Part shown: in pieces, positions 1 through 6,905 of the stretch
Layout of the letters: the number at the start of each line of letters is the position of its first letter
How positions within the stretch are numbered: position 1 is the stretch's first letter
Assembly (NCBI GenBank): GCA_900547965.1
Contig: URJE01000060.1
Span: 1-10,827 of the forward strand
Length of the DNA: 10,827 nt
Origin: an uncultured Eggerthella sp.
GTDB taxonomy: Bacteria; Actinomycetota; Coriobacteriia; Coriobacteriales; Eggerthellaceae
Reading direction: 5' to 3'
Program-made: the position numbers and the translations under genes
Notes under the pieces: generated by a model
Databases searched by the model: none
Told to the model about the DNA's origin: nothing
What the model saw: the letters and a program-made list of their open reading frames with translations, nothing else

Positions 1-120
1 TATATTGCCACGAACTGGCGTTTTTCTTGTCCGAGGCCCCTTCGTGAACGCATCGGGGCGCAATCTTGCCACGGTCGGCAGCTTGGGGATGCATCAGAGC
101 GATATCTTGCCATGGCCATG
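1..120. repeat. Three short TTGCCA-started dyads
   Basis: Three related motifs occur in the first 120 bases, each preceded by an AT-rich ATATT or ATCTT. Each begins TTGCCA and runs into a small dyad: GCCA-N5-TGGC at 7-19, TGCC-N6-GGCA at 67-80 and GCCATGGC at 109-116. The spacing between TTGCCA starts (5, 66, 107) is 61 and 41 bases. They could be operator copies for a gene left of the window or a degenerate repeat family. No gene was recognised in positions 1-231. Confidence 0.3.
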
Positions 121-158
121 CGCCGGATGATCGCCGCCGAAGTTCATCGACGGCCTAT

Positions 159-196
159 CTCGGACTGTAATGGGGCTAAACCCCTGACGAACCGAG
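159..196 (-). terminator. Possible terminator or stem-loop after the permease gene
   Basis: A two-part stem (CTCGG 159-163 with CCGAG 192-196, and GGGG 172-175 with CCCC 181-184 around a 5-base loop) lies 36 to 73 bases beyond the permease stop codon. A second small hairpin, CCGC-ATTT-GCGG when read on the minus strand, sits closer to the stop. Neither is followed by a clear run of U, so calling this a terminator is weak. Confidence 0.25.
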
Positions 197-231
197 CAGA
201 TGAAAGAACTGCTTCCCGCAAATGCGGATGC

Positions 232-3200
232 CTATTCGATGCTCTTCAGCGCCTCGATCATGTTGATCTTAGCAAGGGTGCGGTTGGAGAGCTGCGCCAC
301 GATGAAGGCGAACAGCAGCGTGAGGCCGCATGCGTAGGCGTAGCTGATCGGATCGATGGTCACCGCAAAGTAAATGGAAGGCATTTTCAGTACATAGGTG
401 AGCATGTGGCTGAATGCGTATCCTGCAGGGATGCCTAAAACTACGCCGATAATGGTTAGCAGTACCGTTTCCTTATTCACATAGTGGTTAACTTCGCGCT
501 TGCGGAAGCCAAGCACCTTGATAGTTGCCAGTTCGCGCGTGCGTTCGGATATGTTGGTTGCGGAAAGCGTGAACAGCACCACGAATGCCAACGCCGCTGC
601 CAAGAAGACGATGACGTACACAATAGTGTTGATCAGGTCGAACGACTTAGAGAATTCCTCGTTCATCTGCTGAGTGCTGGAAATGGAAAGGAATTCGCTG
701 CGTTCAGCCAGGCTGTCGGCGAATGCCTCTTTTTCAGTGTCGTTGCCCGAAAGCGCAAGATAGAAGCCGTTGGGCTGAACCTCTTCATCGAACAGCTGCT
801 CATAGGCGCTTTGCGTAAGGTAAGCGGCATTGCCCAAGTAGTTGTCTGCAACTTGGGTTATGGGAACGGTCGCTTCGTCGAGTGCGCTGGTTTTCACGGT
901 GATCTCGTCGTTTGCGCCTACTCCTAAAAGGTCGGCAGCGTTTCGCGTGAGAATCATGCCGTTGTCGGAAAGGGACAGCGCCTCTTCACCGCTTTTGAGT
1001 GAAACGTAGGGAGAAAGATCAGCGCCATCGGGGAGTACAAACAGCTGCAACGATTCGTCGTCGCCGTTGGAGGTGAGGGTCACCGAATCGACGGCAACTT
1101 CTTGGATAGAGGAAACTTCTTCGCTTCCCTCAAGCAACGTCTCGCATTCTTTGAAGTTGCTGGGGTTGGTGACGGCCAAGGCGTCATAGCGATAAATGTC
1201 ACCATACTGCATAGGGGAAAGGGCGTGCACGGAGTCTTTGATGGCAAATCCGCAGATGAGCAGAGCCATACATCCCATGATTCCGAATACCGTCATGAAG
1301 AAGCGCTTCTTGTAGCGAAGCAAGTTGCGCGCCGTTACCTTATCCAGGAATGCCAAACGCTTCCAGATGAAGGGGATTCGCTCAAGTAGGATGCGCGAGC
1401 CGGAACGGGGTGCTTTCGGGCGCATGAGTGTGGCGGGCGTTTGCGCAAGCTCGGCGCGGCAGGCGAATACTGCAGCCCCAACAATTCCCGCAATGAAGAA
1501 CAGCATGCTGCCCACGCCATAGAACGTATCGAATGAAAGTAAATACGTGGGCAGGAGATACATTATCTGGAACACGGTGAACAGGAATGCGGGGAAGAGC
1601 ACGAACCCGCAGAATTCGCCCACGGCGCTGCCCAGGAGGCATGCCAAAAGCGCGTACGTCAGGTACTTACCTAGGATGGTGCGGCTGCGGTATCCCAACG
1701 ACTTGTAGGTGCCGATAAGCCCGCGTTCCTCTTCAACCAAACGAGTGATGGTGGTAAGCGCGATGAGTACGGCAACCACGATGAACACCACAGGGAACAC
1801 GAACCCAATGGCTTCAATGGAAGAAGCATCCGATTCGACGCTGGCATAGCCCGCATTTGATTCGCGTGTCTGCACGTACCAGCGTCCTTGCTCGATCTCA
1901 TCCACTTCAGCTCGCGCGTCTTCGAATTTTGCGTGGGCTTCTGCTTTGCTGTCCTCGAATTGAGTGCGCTGTTCGTCGAGTTCTGCCTGTCCTTCTGCAA
2001 GTTCAGTTTCAGCGGCGGAGAGCTGCTCTTTACCTGATTTCAGCTGCTGCTTTCCTGCGGAAAGCTGCTCCCATCCCTGTGCGATGGCTTTCTTGCCCGC
2101 TGAAACCTGCGCTGCCTGGGCGTCGAGTTCCTGCCTCGAGGCGGAAAGTTGCTTTTCCTGGGCATCAAGCTGGGCAAGCGTTTGCGCGCGCTGCGCTTCA
2201 ATGCCCGCAAGTTGGGCCGAAGCTTCCTCTTCGCTTATCATGCCGGCAGCCAAAGCGGCATTGACCTGCGCTGCGGCATCGTCGCAAGCGGCATTTGCCT
2301 GGGCTCGGCCTTGGTCGATCTGAGCTTGTGCGCTTGAGATTGCAGCATAGCCGTTTTCGATCTGCTTCGAGGCGCCCGCCAGCTGATTTTCTTGCTGTCG
2401 AAGCTCGGCTTCCGATTGTGCCAGGGTGCTTTCACTGTTGCGCAAAGTGCGCTTATTCGCGGCAATTTCCCGTTTGCCTGAATCAAGCGTGCTTTGTGCG
2501 TCGTCGATTTTTCGCTGTGCATCGGAAAGCTCTTCGTTTACCTCGGCTTCCGCTTCGGCGATTTCATCGAGCGCGTCTTGGCGGATCTGTTGCGTCCGTG
2601 CCTCTTCGCGCTGTTTCTTGATCCCCTCTATCTGGGTGGTGAGGTTGTCGAGCAATGAGGAGTATTCAGGGGAAAAGCTTTTCGCCCCTGCGCTGTTCTT
2701 GGCTTTCACGTATATGGCGGTGAACGCATCGGCGGTTACGGCATCGGGTGTTACGAAGAACGAGTAATCGGGCGATGCATTGGCTCGTATGGCGATGGAT
2801 CCATTGGGGTTGGTGAGTTCGGTCGGGTCGATCACGCTAGCGGTGATGGTGTATTGGGTTCGCTCAAACACCTCGTTGTCGTTATCTTCAAGTGTTACGG
2901 TATCGCCGAGCGAAAGACCCGAGTCGGTAAGGTAGTTTTCTGTCACGGCAACTTCGTGCTCATTTGCAGGCAGAGATCCATCAAGAACCTTGGGCATGTT
3001 GAATCCCTCGTTTGAAAGGGCCTTTACCCCTACGCTCGCGCGTTTTTGGCCAAGTGGGGTATAGGTTTCTTCTTCCCAGGTTCCTTCTGCGGCGGCAACG
3101 CCTTCGAGTGAGGAAACGGCTGCAACATCGTCTTTGGTCAGTCCTAAGGTTGACTGCACGCATACATCGTAGAGGCCTTGCTCACTGAAGAAGGCCTCGG

Positions 3201-3342
3201 CGGAATTGCGTAGGTCAACGCAGGATGCGCGCAGGCCGCACACCATGGTTACGCCCAATGCGCAAATGACCAGGATGGAAATAAAGCGCTTCTTGCTGTT
3301 GGCGATAGTGCGGAAGGTGTCTTTTGAAAATGCCCGTGCCAT
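232..3342 (-). CDS. FtsX-like ABC transporter permease with large extracellular coiled coil
   Basis: Membrane subunit of a MacB/LolCDE-type ABC system, 1036 residues. A membrane helix at about 20-38 is followed by an extracytoplasmic segment holding an Ala/Gln/Glu-rich coiled coil at about 240-485, with repeated L-x-x-G-x-x-x-L spacing. Helices at about 512-534, 558-590 and 606-628 complete the first half. The second half has helices near 681-701, 905-927, 959-981 and 997-1017 around a smaller outside domain. Both halves carry the FtsX cytoplasmic signature (LVEEERGLIGTYKSLGY at about 535 and SERTRELATIKVLGF at about 932). The start lies 6 bases after the ATPase stop with only a weak ribosome site, which suggests translational coupling. 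In this family ATP hydrolysis moves the outside domain rather than carrying a substrate through a membrane channel. The substrate cannot be read from the sequence; lipid, lipoprotein, peptide or cell-wall roles are all possible. Confidence 0.9.
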   Translation of the reverse strand: MARAFSKDTFRTIANSKKRFISILVICALGVTMVCGLRASCVDLRNSAEAFFSEQGLYDVCVQSTLGLTKDDVAAVSSLEGVAAAEGTWEEETYTPLGQKRASVGVKALSNEGFNMPKVLDGSLPANEHEVAVTENYLTDSGLSLGDTVTLEDNDNEVFERTQYTITASVIDPTELTNPNGSIAIRANASPDYSFFVTPDAVTADAFTAIYVKAKNSAGAKSFSPEYSSLLDNLTTQIEGIKKQREEARTQQIRQDALDEIAEAEAEVNEELSDAQRKIDDAQSTLDSGKREIAANKRTLRNSESTLAQSEAELRQQENQLAGASKQIENGYAAISSAQAQIDQGRAQANAACDDAAAQVNAALAAGMISEEEASAQLAGIEAQRAQTLAQLDAQEKQLSASRQELDAQAAQVSAGKKAIAQGWEQLSAGKQQLKSGKEQLSAAETELAEGQAELDEQRTQFEDSKAEAHAKFEDARAEVDEIEQGRWYVQTRESNAGYASVESDASSIEAIGFVFPVVFIVVAVLIALTTITRLVEEERGLIGTYKSLGYRSRTILGKYLTYALLACLLGSAVGEFCGFVLFPAFLFTVFQIMYLLPTYLLSFDTFYGVGSMLFFIAGIVGAAVFACRAELAQTPATLMRPKAPRSGSRILLERIPFIWKRLAFLDKVTARNLLRYKKRFFMTVFGIMGCMALLICGFAIKDSVHALSPMQYGDIYRYDALAVTNPSNFKECETLLEGSEEVSSIQEVAVDSVTLTSNGDDESLQLFVLPDGADLSPYVSLKSGEEALSLSDNGMILTRNAADLLGVGANDEITVKTSALDEATVPITQVADNYLGNAAYLTQSAYEQLFDEEVQPNGFYLALSGNDTEKEAFADSLAERSEFLSISSTQQMNEEFSKSFDLINTIVYVIVFLAAALAFVVLFTLSATNISERTRELATIKVLGFRKREVNHYVNKETVLLTIIGVVLGIPAGYAFSHMLTYVLKMPSIYFAVTIDPISYAYACGLTLLFAFIVAQLSNRTLAKINMIEALKSIE

Positions 3343-3348
3343 GATTGG

Positions 3349-4050
3349 CTACCATTCAATCTCGGCAATAGGTGTGGGGTGTGCGTTTGTTTCGATGCTG
3401 GTTACCCGTCCGCTATTCATGCGGATAACGCGGTCGGCCATAGGGGCCAGGGCGGCGTTGTGGGTGATGACCAGTGCGGTAATGCGCGAAGAGCGGCAAG
3501 TGTCCTGCAGCAGCTGAAGAATCTGTTTGCCAGTGCGGTAATCGAGGGCTCCTGTGGGCTCGTCGCACAAGAGGAGCTTGGGGTTTTTCGCGAGTGCTCG
3601 GGCGATGGCAACGCGCTGCTGTTCGCCGCCGGAAAGCTGGGCAGGGAAGTTGTTGAGGCGCTTTTCCAGTCCAACGCGGCAGAGCGTTTCGGCGGCATTG
3701 AGGGAATCGGGGCAGATCTGCGAAGCGAGCTCAACGTTTTCAAGCGCCGTAAGGTTGGGAACCAAGTTGTAGAACTGGAACACGAACCCCACGGCGGCGC
3801 GGCGGTATTCCACTAGCTGCGATTCGCTGCTTCGGGCGATATCCTGCCCGTCGATGAGCACGCTGCCATCGGTGGCGCTGTCCATGCCTCCCAAAATGTT
3901 CAGAGCGGTGGTTTTACCGGCGCCCGATGCGCCAAGGATTACGGCGAGTTCGCCTTTCTCGACGGAAAAAGACGCGCCATCAAGGGCCCTGATTTCTGCC
4001 GCGCCCGACCCGTACCGTTTAACAACGTTGTTGAATTCGATGTACGACAT
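3349..4050 (-). CDS. ABC transporter ATP-binding protein, LolD/MacB type
   Basis: ATPase of 233 residues, the usual length for LolD-like proteins. Visible motifs: Walker A GASGAGKT at 40-47, Q-loop Q92 in FVFQFYNLVP, signature LSGGEQQ at 139-145, Walker B LLLCDEP at 159-165 with catalytic E164, and the switch histidine H197 in VITHN. An in-frame ATG 90 bases upstream (4140) was rejected. The ATG at 4050 has a good ribosome site, GAGGGG at 4056-4061 with 5-base spacing, and gives the normal N-terminus MSYIEFNNVVKRYG. The upstream extension would also begin only about 8 bases after the predicted transcription start. It is cotranscribed with the permease that starts 6 bases downstream and should energise it as a dimer on the cytoplasmic face. 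Confidence 0.93.
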   Translation of the reverse strand: MSYIEFNNVVKRYGSGAAEIRALDGASFSVEKGELAVILGASGAGKTTALNILGGMDSATDGSVLIDGQDIARSSESQLVEYRRAAVGFVFQFYNLVPNLTALENVELASQICPDSLNAAETLCRVGLEKRLNNFPAQLSGGEQQRVAIARALAKNPKLLLCDEPTGALDYRTGKQILQLLQDTCRSSRITALVITHNAALAPMADRVIRMNSGRVTSIETNAHPTPIAEIEW

Positions 4051-4080
4051 GTCGGCCCCTCGCTTTGCTGCGTACGAAAC

Positions 4081-4141
4081 GGTGCTTCGAATGGGTTTCT
4101 CGATAGAGATTGGCCTGTAAAGCCATGCGACGCGAAGCACC
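4081..4141 (-). promoter_or_regulatory. Structured 5' leader of the ABC operon
   Basis: In the leader between the predicted transcription start and the ATPase start codon, GGTGCTTCG (4081-4089) is perfectly complementary to CGAAGCACC (4133-4141). They enclose two further hairpins: TCTC-GATA-GAGA at 4098-4109 and TGGC-N7-GCCA at 4111-4125. Together this resembles a three-way junction starting about 7 bases into the RNA. It may affect stability or be a cis-acting element. I do not recognise a known riboswitch class. Confidence 0.45.
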
Positions 4142-4154
4142 TTCTACTTAATTT

Positions 4155-4189
4155 AGTATACGGGAAACCACCAGGCCTGTGGCGTTTCC
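4155..4189 (-). promoter_or_regulatory. Promoter of the ABC operon with overlapping dyad
   Basis: On the minus strand, TATACT (4155-4160) is a 5-of-6 match to the -10 box and would start transcription near 4148. No good -35 box is visible at the usual distance (GCCACA at best). Instead, the dyad GGAAAC (4163-4168) with GTTTCC (4184-4189), enclosing CCAC/GTGG-type inner symmetry and a central AGGCCT, fills the -35 to -10 spacer. That arrangement fits a repressor operator, or a MerR-like activator site. Confidence 0.5.
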
Positions 4190-4221
4190 GATTCCGCCTG
4201 AATTGGGTTGCGCCAAAAGAA

Positions 4222-4257
4222 TGCCTCCCATTTCTCGTGGCTGGGAAATGGGAGGCA
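4222..4257 (-). terminator. Intrinsic terminator of hsp20
   Basis: A perfect 13-bp stem (4222-4234 with 4245-4257, core CCTCCCATTTC) with a 10-base loop. Read on the minus strand it is followed by ATTCTTTT, a T-rich tail suited to ending the hsp20 transcript. It lies about 125 bases past the hsp20 stop and before the ABC promoter, separating the two same-strand units. Confidence 0.7.
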
Positions 4258-4275
4258 AATAAAAGGCCAAGCGTT

Positions 4276-4359
4276 GTTCGGGCTATGTTGGGCTACCTGG
4301 ATAGGACGCCCCAATGCTCTCACCCCAGTTCATGTTTGGGCTACGTTGTGGCTAACTGG
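4276..4359. repeat. Imperfect direct repeat pair and hairpin downstream of hsp20
   Basis: Two imperfect copies of a roughly 25-base unit (GTTYGGGCTAYGTTG, then GGCTA and CTGG) lie at 4276-4300 and 4334-4359. A hairpin, CCCAGTT (4324-4330) with AACTGGG (4354-4360), extendable by one bulged base, overlaps the second copy. All of it lies in the 3' untranslated part of the hsp20 transcript. No function was recognised. Confidence 0.45.
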
Positions 4360-4382
4360 GTGGGAGATGGCAGGCGCTAGGG

Positions 4383-4814
4383 CTAATCGATGGAAATGAG
4401 GCGCTTGCGATCTTCGGGCTTGGGCAGTTCCTTCTTAGGTACGTTGATGCTCAAGATGCCGTTTTCGAATTTAGCGGAAATGTCGTCTTCTGAAACGTCA
4501 TCGCCGACATAGAAGCTGCGGCGGCATGAACCAACGAAGCGCTCCTTACGAAGGAAGGTGCCGTTCTCGTCCTTGTCTTCTTTCTCCTCGTTGGTGGAAG
4601 CGTTGATGGTGAGGTAGCCATCGTTTAGCTCGATTTGGACGTTTTCCTTGTCGAACCCAGGTAGGTCGATGTCGAGTTCGTAGGCTTTGTCGGTTTCCTT
4701 GACGTCGGTCTTCATCAGAGAGGCGTTTACCTTGGGTGTTGGCTCGGTTCCGAAGAATCCGAAATCGAACGGGTCGCTCATAAAGTCATTGAAAAAGTTC
4801 CTACGTGCCAACAT
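4383..4814 (-). CDS. Small heat-shock protein, Hsp20/alpha-crystallin family
   Basis: Holdase chaperone of 143 residues that should form oligomers and bind unfolding proteins in the cytoplasm. The N-terminal arm, MLARRNFFNDFMSDPFD, is rich in Phe and Asp as is common in bacterial Hsp20. The alpha-crystallin domain spans about 34-130 and carries ELDIDLPGFDKENV (46-59) and the family hallmark FENGILSINVPK (116-127). The C-terminal I-x-I motif (I140-I142), used in oligomer assembly, is present. The start at 4814 is preceded by AAGAAG at about 9 bases; ATG 4823 (three codons longer) is a close alternative, and the longer in-frame extension to 4922 would run into the CIRCE operator and has no Hsp20 character. 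It stands alone between its operator and its terminator, so it is probably a single-gene HrcA-regulated unit. Confidence 0.93.
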   Translation of the reverse strand: MLARRNFFNDFMSDPFDFGFFGTEPTPKVNASLMKTDVKETDKAYELDIDLPGFDKENVQIELNDGYLTINASTNEEKEDKDENGTFLRKERFVGSCRRSFYVGDDVSEDDISAKFENGILSINVPKKELPKPEDRKRLISID

Positions 4815-4911
4815 GCTTATCATCTTCTTTCTTTGCCATGCAAAGGGATTGTTGGCTTGCCGATTTCCCTTGCACGGCTGTTGTTTCTTTTGACGACTGC
4901 AATAGTACGCG

Positions 4912-4946
4912 CTAATTAGCACTCAAAAGGTGAGAGTGCTAATTAG
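4912..4946 (-). promoter_or_regulatory. CIRCE operator (HrcA binding site) for hsp20
   Basis: The canonical CIRCE, TTAGCACTC-N9-GAGTGCTAA, is present without mismatch at 4916-4942. Symmetry extends to 13-base arms (CTAATTAGCACTC at 4912-4924 and its complement at 4934-4946). It is established that HrcA represses heat-shock genes by binding CIRCE and is released on heat stress. The operator lies about 100 bases upstream of the hsp20 start codon, inside its promoter or leader. I could not assign confident -35 and -10 boxes for hsp20. The rest of 4815-5154 shows no other gene. Confidence 0.95.
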
Positions 4947-5139
4947 GTACCATTCTGTAACCTTTTATAAGATTATCTAAGTGTTCAATTGATAGATATT
5001 TAGGAGCTTAAGAAGATGGTCATCAAAGCCTGCGCTTGAGAAACTGGGCAAAAAAATCCAATTTGTTTATCGCTTTCGGCCAGTTCGGGGTAGGAGTATT
5101 AATTTTTAAGCAATTGCGTGTCAATAACATGCGTTCACT

Positions 5140-5155
5140 TGCTATTATGCGCTCA
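5140..5155 (+). promoter_or_regulatory. Extended -10 promoter giving a leaderless transcript
   Basis: TGC-TATTAT (TG at 5140-5141, TATTAT 5143-5148) is an extended -10 box. The expected start, 7 bases after it, is the A of the hydrolase start codon at 5155. No Shine-Dalgarno sequence precedes that codon, so translation is probably leaderless, a common mode in Actinobacteria. The -35 region is weak, as is usual for extended -10 promoters. Confidence 0.6.
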
Positions 5156-6768
5156 TGCATAATCGTCAAACATCTTCTTCGCGAAACGAGAGCCAGCACC
5201 GAGAAGAGCGATCTTCCCGATCGGGCAGCCGCACGGATCGCACCAGAAGCACGCGTCCAAAAGAAGCGCGTGCTGGTTCTGAGCGCTCCTCAAACCGTTC
5301 GGGCGGGCGAAGCGAATCGGGCCGTGGGCGCGGTTTTCGCGATCGCGACGTGCGAGGCGCTCGCACCGAGCGTCAAATGCGCGATGAAGGACGCGGGGGG
5401 GGTAAATCTGCTCGCGCCGAGCATGAGGTGCGCAGCGAAGGGCGCGAGCGCGAATCCGCTCGTGCGGCACGTAGCTATTCTGAAGGCAGAAACCGCACCG
5501 GTCGCAGTTCTGGTGATTCCTCGTCTCGACGCGGCGGCAGTACACGTGAGCGCGAAGTGTATGTGGGCTCGGGCAATCGTGGTTTCAGCCCTCGCAAAGG
5601 TCAGGGCCTTAACTCATCGTGGATGGCCGATCGTGCCGCTTCGTCCTCTTTGCCTCTTGCTACGCTTGCGCCCGTCTTGTGCATAGTCGCTGTAGTGCTG
5701 ATTGCCATTCTCCTGGTGACCAGCATTGGCTCTTGCGTTTCTTCGGCTGATAATTCCTCGCAGAGCGATGGTTCGCAGGCCGATCAAATGGAGATCAGCT
5801 ACACTCCCTCCATTCAGGCCATCGATGGCGTGTCGGATCCAGGTACTAACGTTCAAGGCGTTTCTCTTGCCGATTCGAATGCGAGTTACGTACCGCAATT
5901 AAGCGAAGAGGGAGCCACACAGGTGCGGGATGCCGTTTCGGCCATTACCGAGAATAACAAAGCTGTTGGTTTCGCGTTTATCGATTTGCAGACCGGTAGC
6001 GGATACGTCTACAACCTTGATCAGCGCGTATATGGAGCTTCTTCGTTCAAGGGCCATGTGCTTATCTATGGATGCCAGCAGGCGCTTGAAACGGGGCAAA
6101 CCAGCATTTCGCGGGTGAACTCCAGCGCGCAAGATGCCATCATGAATTCCGACAATATCTCGTACTACCGCATGCGCAGCGTGTTTGAAAGCTCGGCCTC
6201 CGAATCGCTTTCTGCGTGGCTTTCTTCTATGAATATCTCTACTACGCTTGCCAACGACACGTCTTTTCCCCACTACTCGGCTCGTGAATCGCTGAAGCTA
6301 TGGATGAACACATTCCTCTATTTGAACTCGTCTGATTCCAATAAGGAAATAACTGAGTGGGCAAAAAAGATGCTCTCTGGAACTACCGTTTCGATGGTTC
6401 GTAACGGTGTGGATCCAAACTCCAATCCGGTAAGCCGCGAAAAGGCGGAAAGCGTGACCCGGGAACTTCTTGGTGCGTTATGCCCTGGTAAGAAAACGGT
6501 AGAGGTTGGCGAAGCTAAGAAGACGAAGGTAAGTTCGGCTGACGAATCGGTAACGGTGTATGACAAGGCCGGCTGGATCAATGGGTCGAGCGACGATGCC
6601 GTATGCGATGCCGGTATTATCGAAGAAGACGGCAAATACTACCTCATTACAATCATGACGAATCTTGCCGATGGTGAAACAAGCCGCGTCGAGGTTAGCA
6701 ACCTTGCTGCCGCGTTGTGGGATCAGCGCTCAACGCTTGCTCCCGAGCAGGGATACAAGCGGGTATAA
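5155..6768 (+). CDS. Membrane-anchored serine hydrolase, beta-lactamase/PBP-like fold, with Arg/Ser/Gly-rich cytoplasmic tail
   Basis: 537 residues in three parts. Residues 1-165 are low-complexity and disordered, rich in Arg, Ser, Gly and Glu. Residues about 166-190 form one membrane helix (signal anchor), ending in IGSC194, which faintly resembles a lipobox. Residues about 240-537 are an extracytoplasmic serine hydrolase domain. The active-site motifs are visible: S296-x-x-K299 (SSFK), S332-D333-N334 (NSDNISYY), and K471-A-G473 (DKAGW) in place of the usual K-T-G. I see no clear equivalent of the class A deacylating Glu166, so a true penicillin-hydrolysing role is uncertain. Peptidoglycan processing, another hydrolase activity or a penicillin-binding role is as likely. 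A G8 run (5395-5402) lies in the tail. The start at 5155 is supported by the leaderless promoter; a later start such as M157 is possible but has no ribosome site. It is monocistronic and divergent from hsp20. Confidence 0.82.
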   Translation: MHNRQTSSSRNESQHREERSSRSGSRTDRTRSTRPKEARAGSERSSNRSGGRSESGRGRGFRDRDVRGARTERQMRDEGRGGGKSARAEHEVRSEGRERESARAARSYSEGRNRTGRSSGDSSSRRGGSTREREVYVGSGNRGFSPRKGQGLNSSWMADRAASSSLPLATLAPVLCIVAVVLIAILLVTSIGSCVSSADNSSQSDGSQADQMEISYTPSIQAIDGVSDPGTNVQGVSLADSNASYVPQLSEEGATQVRDAVSAITENNKAVGFAFIDLQTGSGYVYNLDQRVYGASSFKGHVLIYGCQQALETGQTSISRVNSSAQDAIMNSDNISYYRMRSVFESSASESLSAWLSSMNISTTLANDTSFPHYSARESLKLWMNTFLYLNSSDSNKEITEWAKKMLSGTTVSMVRNGVDPNSNPVSREKAESVTRELLGALCPGKKTVEVGEAKKTKVSSADESVTVYDKAGWINGSSDDAVCDAGIIEEDGKYYLITIMTNLADGETSRVEVSNLAAALWDQRSTLAPEQGYKRV

Positions 6769-6871
6769 AGCAGAGTTAACGGGGCTTGCGCCTCTTGGCA
6801 ATCTGCTTGTTAAAAATCCTGCAGAAAACGTGAAGATTTTCACAAAGGCCCAAATCGGTGCGCTGCGATGA

Positions 6872-6899
6872 TTGACGAAGGCCGCGAAAGCAGTATAAA
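6872..6899 (+). promoter_or_regulatory. Promoter of the rplM-rpsI operon
   Basis: TTGACG (6872-6877) and TATAAA (6894-6899), separated by 16 bases, each match the housekeeping consensus at 5 of 6 positions. Transcription should start near 6906, leaving about 200 nt before the rplM start codon. The stretch 6769-6871 after the hydrolase gene holds only a weak hairpin (GTGAA-GATT-TTCAC) and no clear terminator. Confidence 0.7.
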
Positions 6900-6905
6900 C
6901 TGCAA

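Noticed and set aside
5016..5039. Seven-residue leader peptide MVIKACA with TAGGAG 9 bases upstream
   Set aside because: Too short to distinguish from chance, with no attenuator structure downstream and a separate promoter nearer the hydrolase gene.
5036..5686. 216-codon plus-strand frame overlapping the hydrolase start
   Set aside because: It has no ribosome site and no domain, and arises because the GC-rich Arg/Ser tail coding sequence has few stops in other frames. The hydrolase frame carries clear catalytic motifs.
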